From Methanomassiliicoccaceae archaeon (GTDB taxonomy: Archaea > Thermoplasmatota > Thermoplasmata > Methanomassiliicoccales > Methanomethylophilaceae): a stretch of DNA of 5,568 nt. The stretch covers positions 1 to 5,568 of the forward strand of contig WRNL01000101.1 in assembly GCA_009776625.1 (NCBI GenBank), read 5' to 3'. The notes under the pieces were generated by a model. It was not told the origin of the DNA. It ran no database searches and worked only from the letters and a program-made list of their open reading frames with translations. Made by a program: the position numbers and the translations under genes. This document shows, piece after piece, positions 5,481-5,568 of the stretch. Each line of letters starts with the position of its first letter. Position 1 is the stretch's first letter.

Positions 5481-5490
5481 GAGTTCGTGA
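5477..5490. promoter_or_regulatory. Inverted repeat over the start codon of the minus-strand gene
   Basis: TCACGA-GT-TCGTGA has perfect 6-bp arms, and one arm contains the GTG initiation codon (5480-5478 on the minus strand). The two-base centre is too tight for a good RNA loop, so a protein-binding site is the likelier role. A chance occurrence is possible for a 12-bp symmetry. Confidence 0.3.
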
Positions 5491-5520
5491 CCACTTAGGA
5501 CAGTATCGAGGCGATCGGGG

Positions 5521-5527
5521 ATAATAC
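5521..5527 (-). promoter_or_regulatory. TATA-like box for the minus-strand hypothetical gene
   Basis: On the minus strand this reads AAAGTATTAT. Initiation about 25 bases downstream would fall near 5498, leaving a leader of about 18 bases before the GTG at 5480. In that leader GTGGTCAC is only a weak ribosome-binding match. The box fits the longest reading frame better than the later ATG starts. Confidence 0.35.
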
Positions 5528-5568
5528 TTTCTCAAAACGGGGAAGGAACGACAAGCGGGCAGTGCCGG

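Overview
The window looks like archaeal chromosome. The coding DNA is GC-rich and favours AGG/ATA codons. The gaps hold AT-rich TATA-box-like elements rather than bacterial -35/-10 pairs. One gene starts at TTG behind AGGTGAT, which matches the usual archaeal 16S 3' end (AUCACCU). The gene content is a NifH/CfbC-type iron protein, a DrrAB-like exporter and an AAA_14/DUF4143 ATPase. This would suit a methanogen of the Methanomassiliicoccales (Thermoplasmatota), but that placement is inference, since no rRNA or other phylogenetic marker is present.

Layout. (1) Bases 1-836, minus strand: a nitrogenase-like iron protein, cut by the window edge at its C-terminus. (2) Bases 837-1335: a 500-bp divergent intergenic region. 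It holds a minus-strand TATA box for the iron protein, a GC hairpin, a 17-bp palindrome just upstream of a strong plus-strand TATA box, and then about 130 bp of GC-rich sequence with nested, partly mutually exclusive hairpins. That last stretch is either an unannotated structured RNA or a long regulatory leader of the next operon. (3) Bases 1336-2990, plus strand: a two-gene operon with ATGA-coupled stop and start, encoding an ABC-2 type ATPase and its six-helix membrane subunit. (4) Bases 3020-3170: an oligo-T terminator, four head-to-tail 23-bp repeats and a TATA-like box. (5) Bases 3171-4433, plus strand: an AAA_14/DUF4143 ATPase with a PD-(D/E)XK-like C-terminus. (6) Bases 4497-5480, minus strand, convergent with it: a protein I cannot assign.

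How the parts may fit together. The ABC pair should form one membrane exporter with two copies of each subunit; its substrate is unknown. The iron protein would be an ATP-dependent electron donor to a nitrogenase-like partner that should lie to the left of the window. It and the exporter are divergent and share the long regulatory gap, so co-regulation is possible but unproven. The ATPase with its repeats looks like a self-contained cassette, typical of a multi-copy accessory family.

The two most notable non-coding signals are the structured region at about 1136-1267, behind its own TATA box and palindrome, and the 23-bp repeat array that ends a few bases before the ATPase TATA box.
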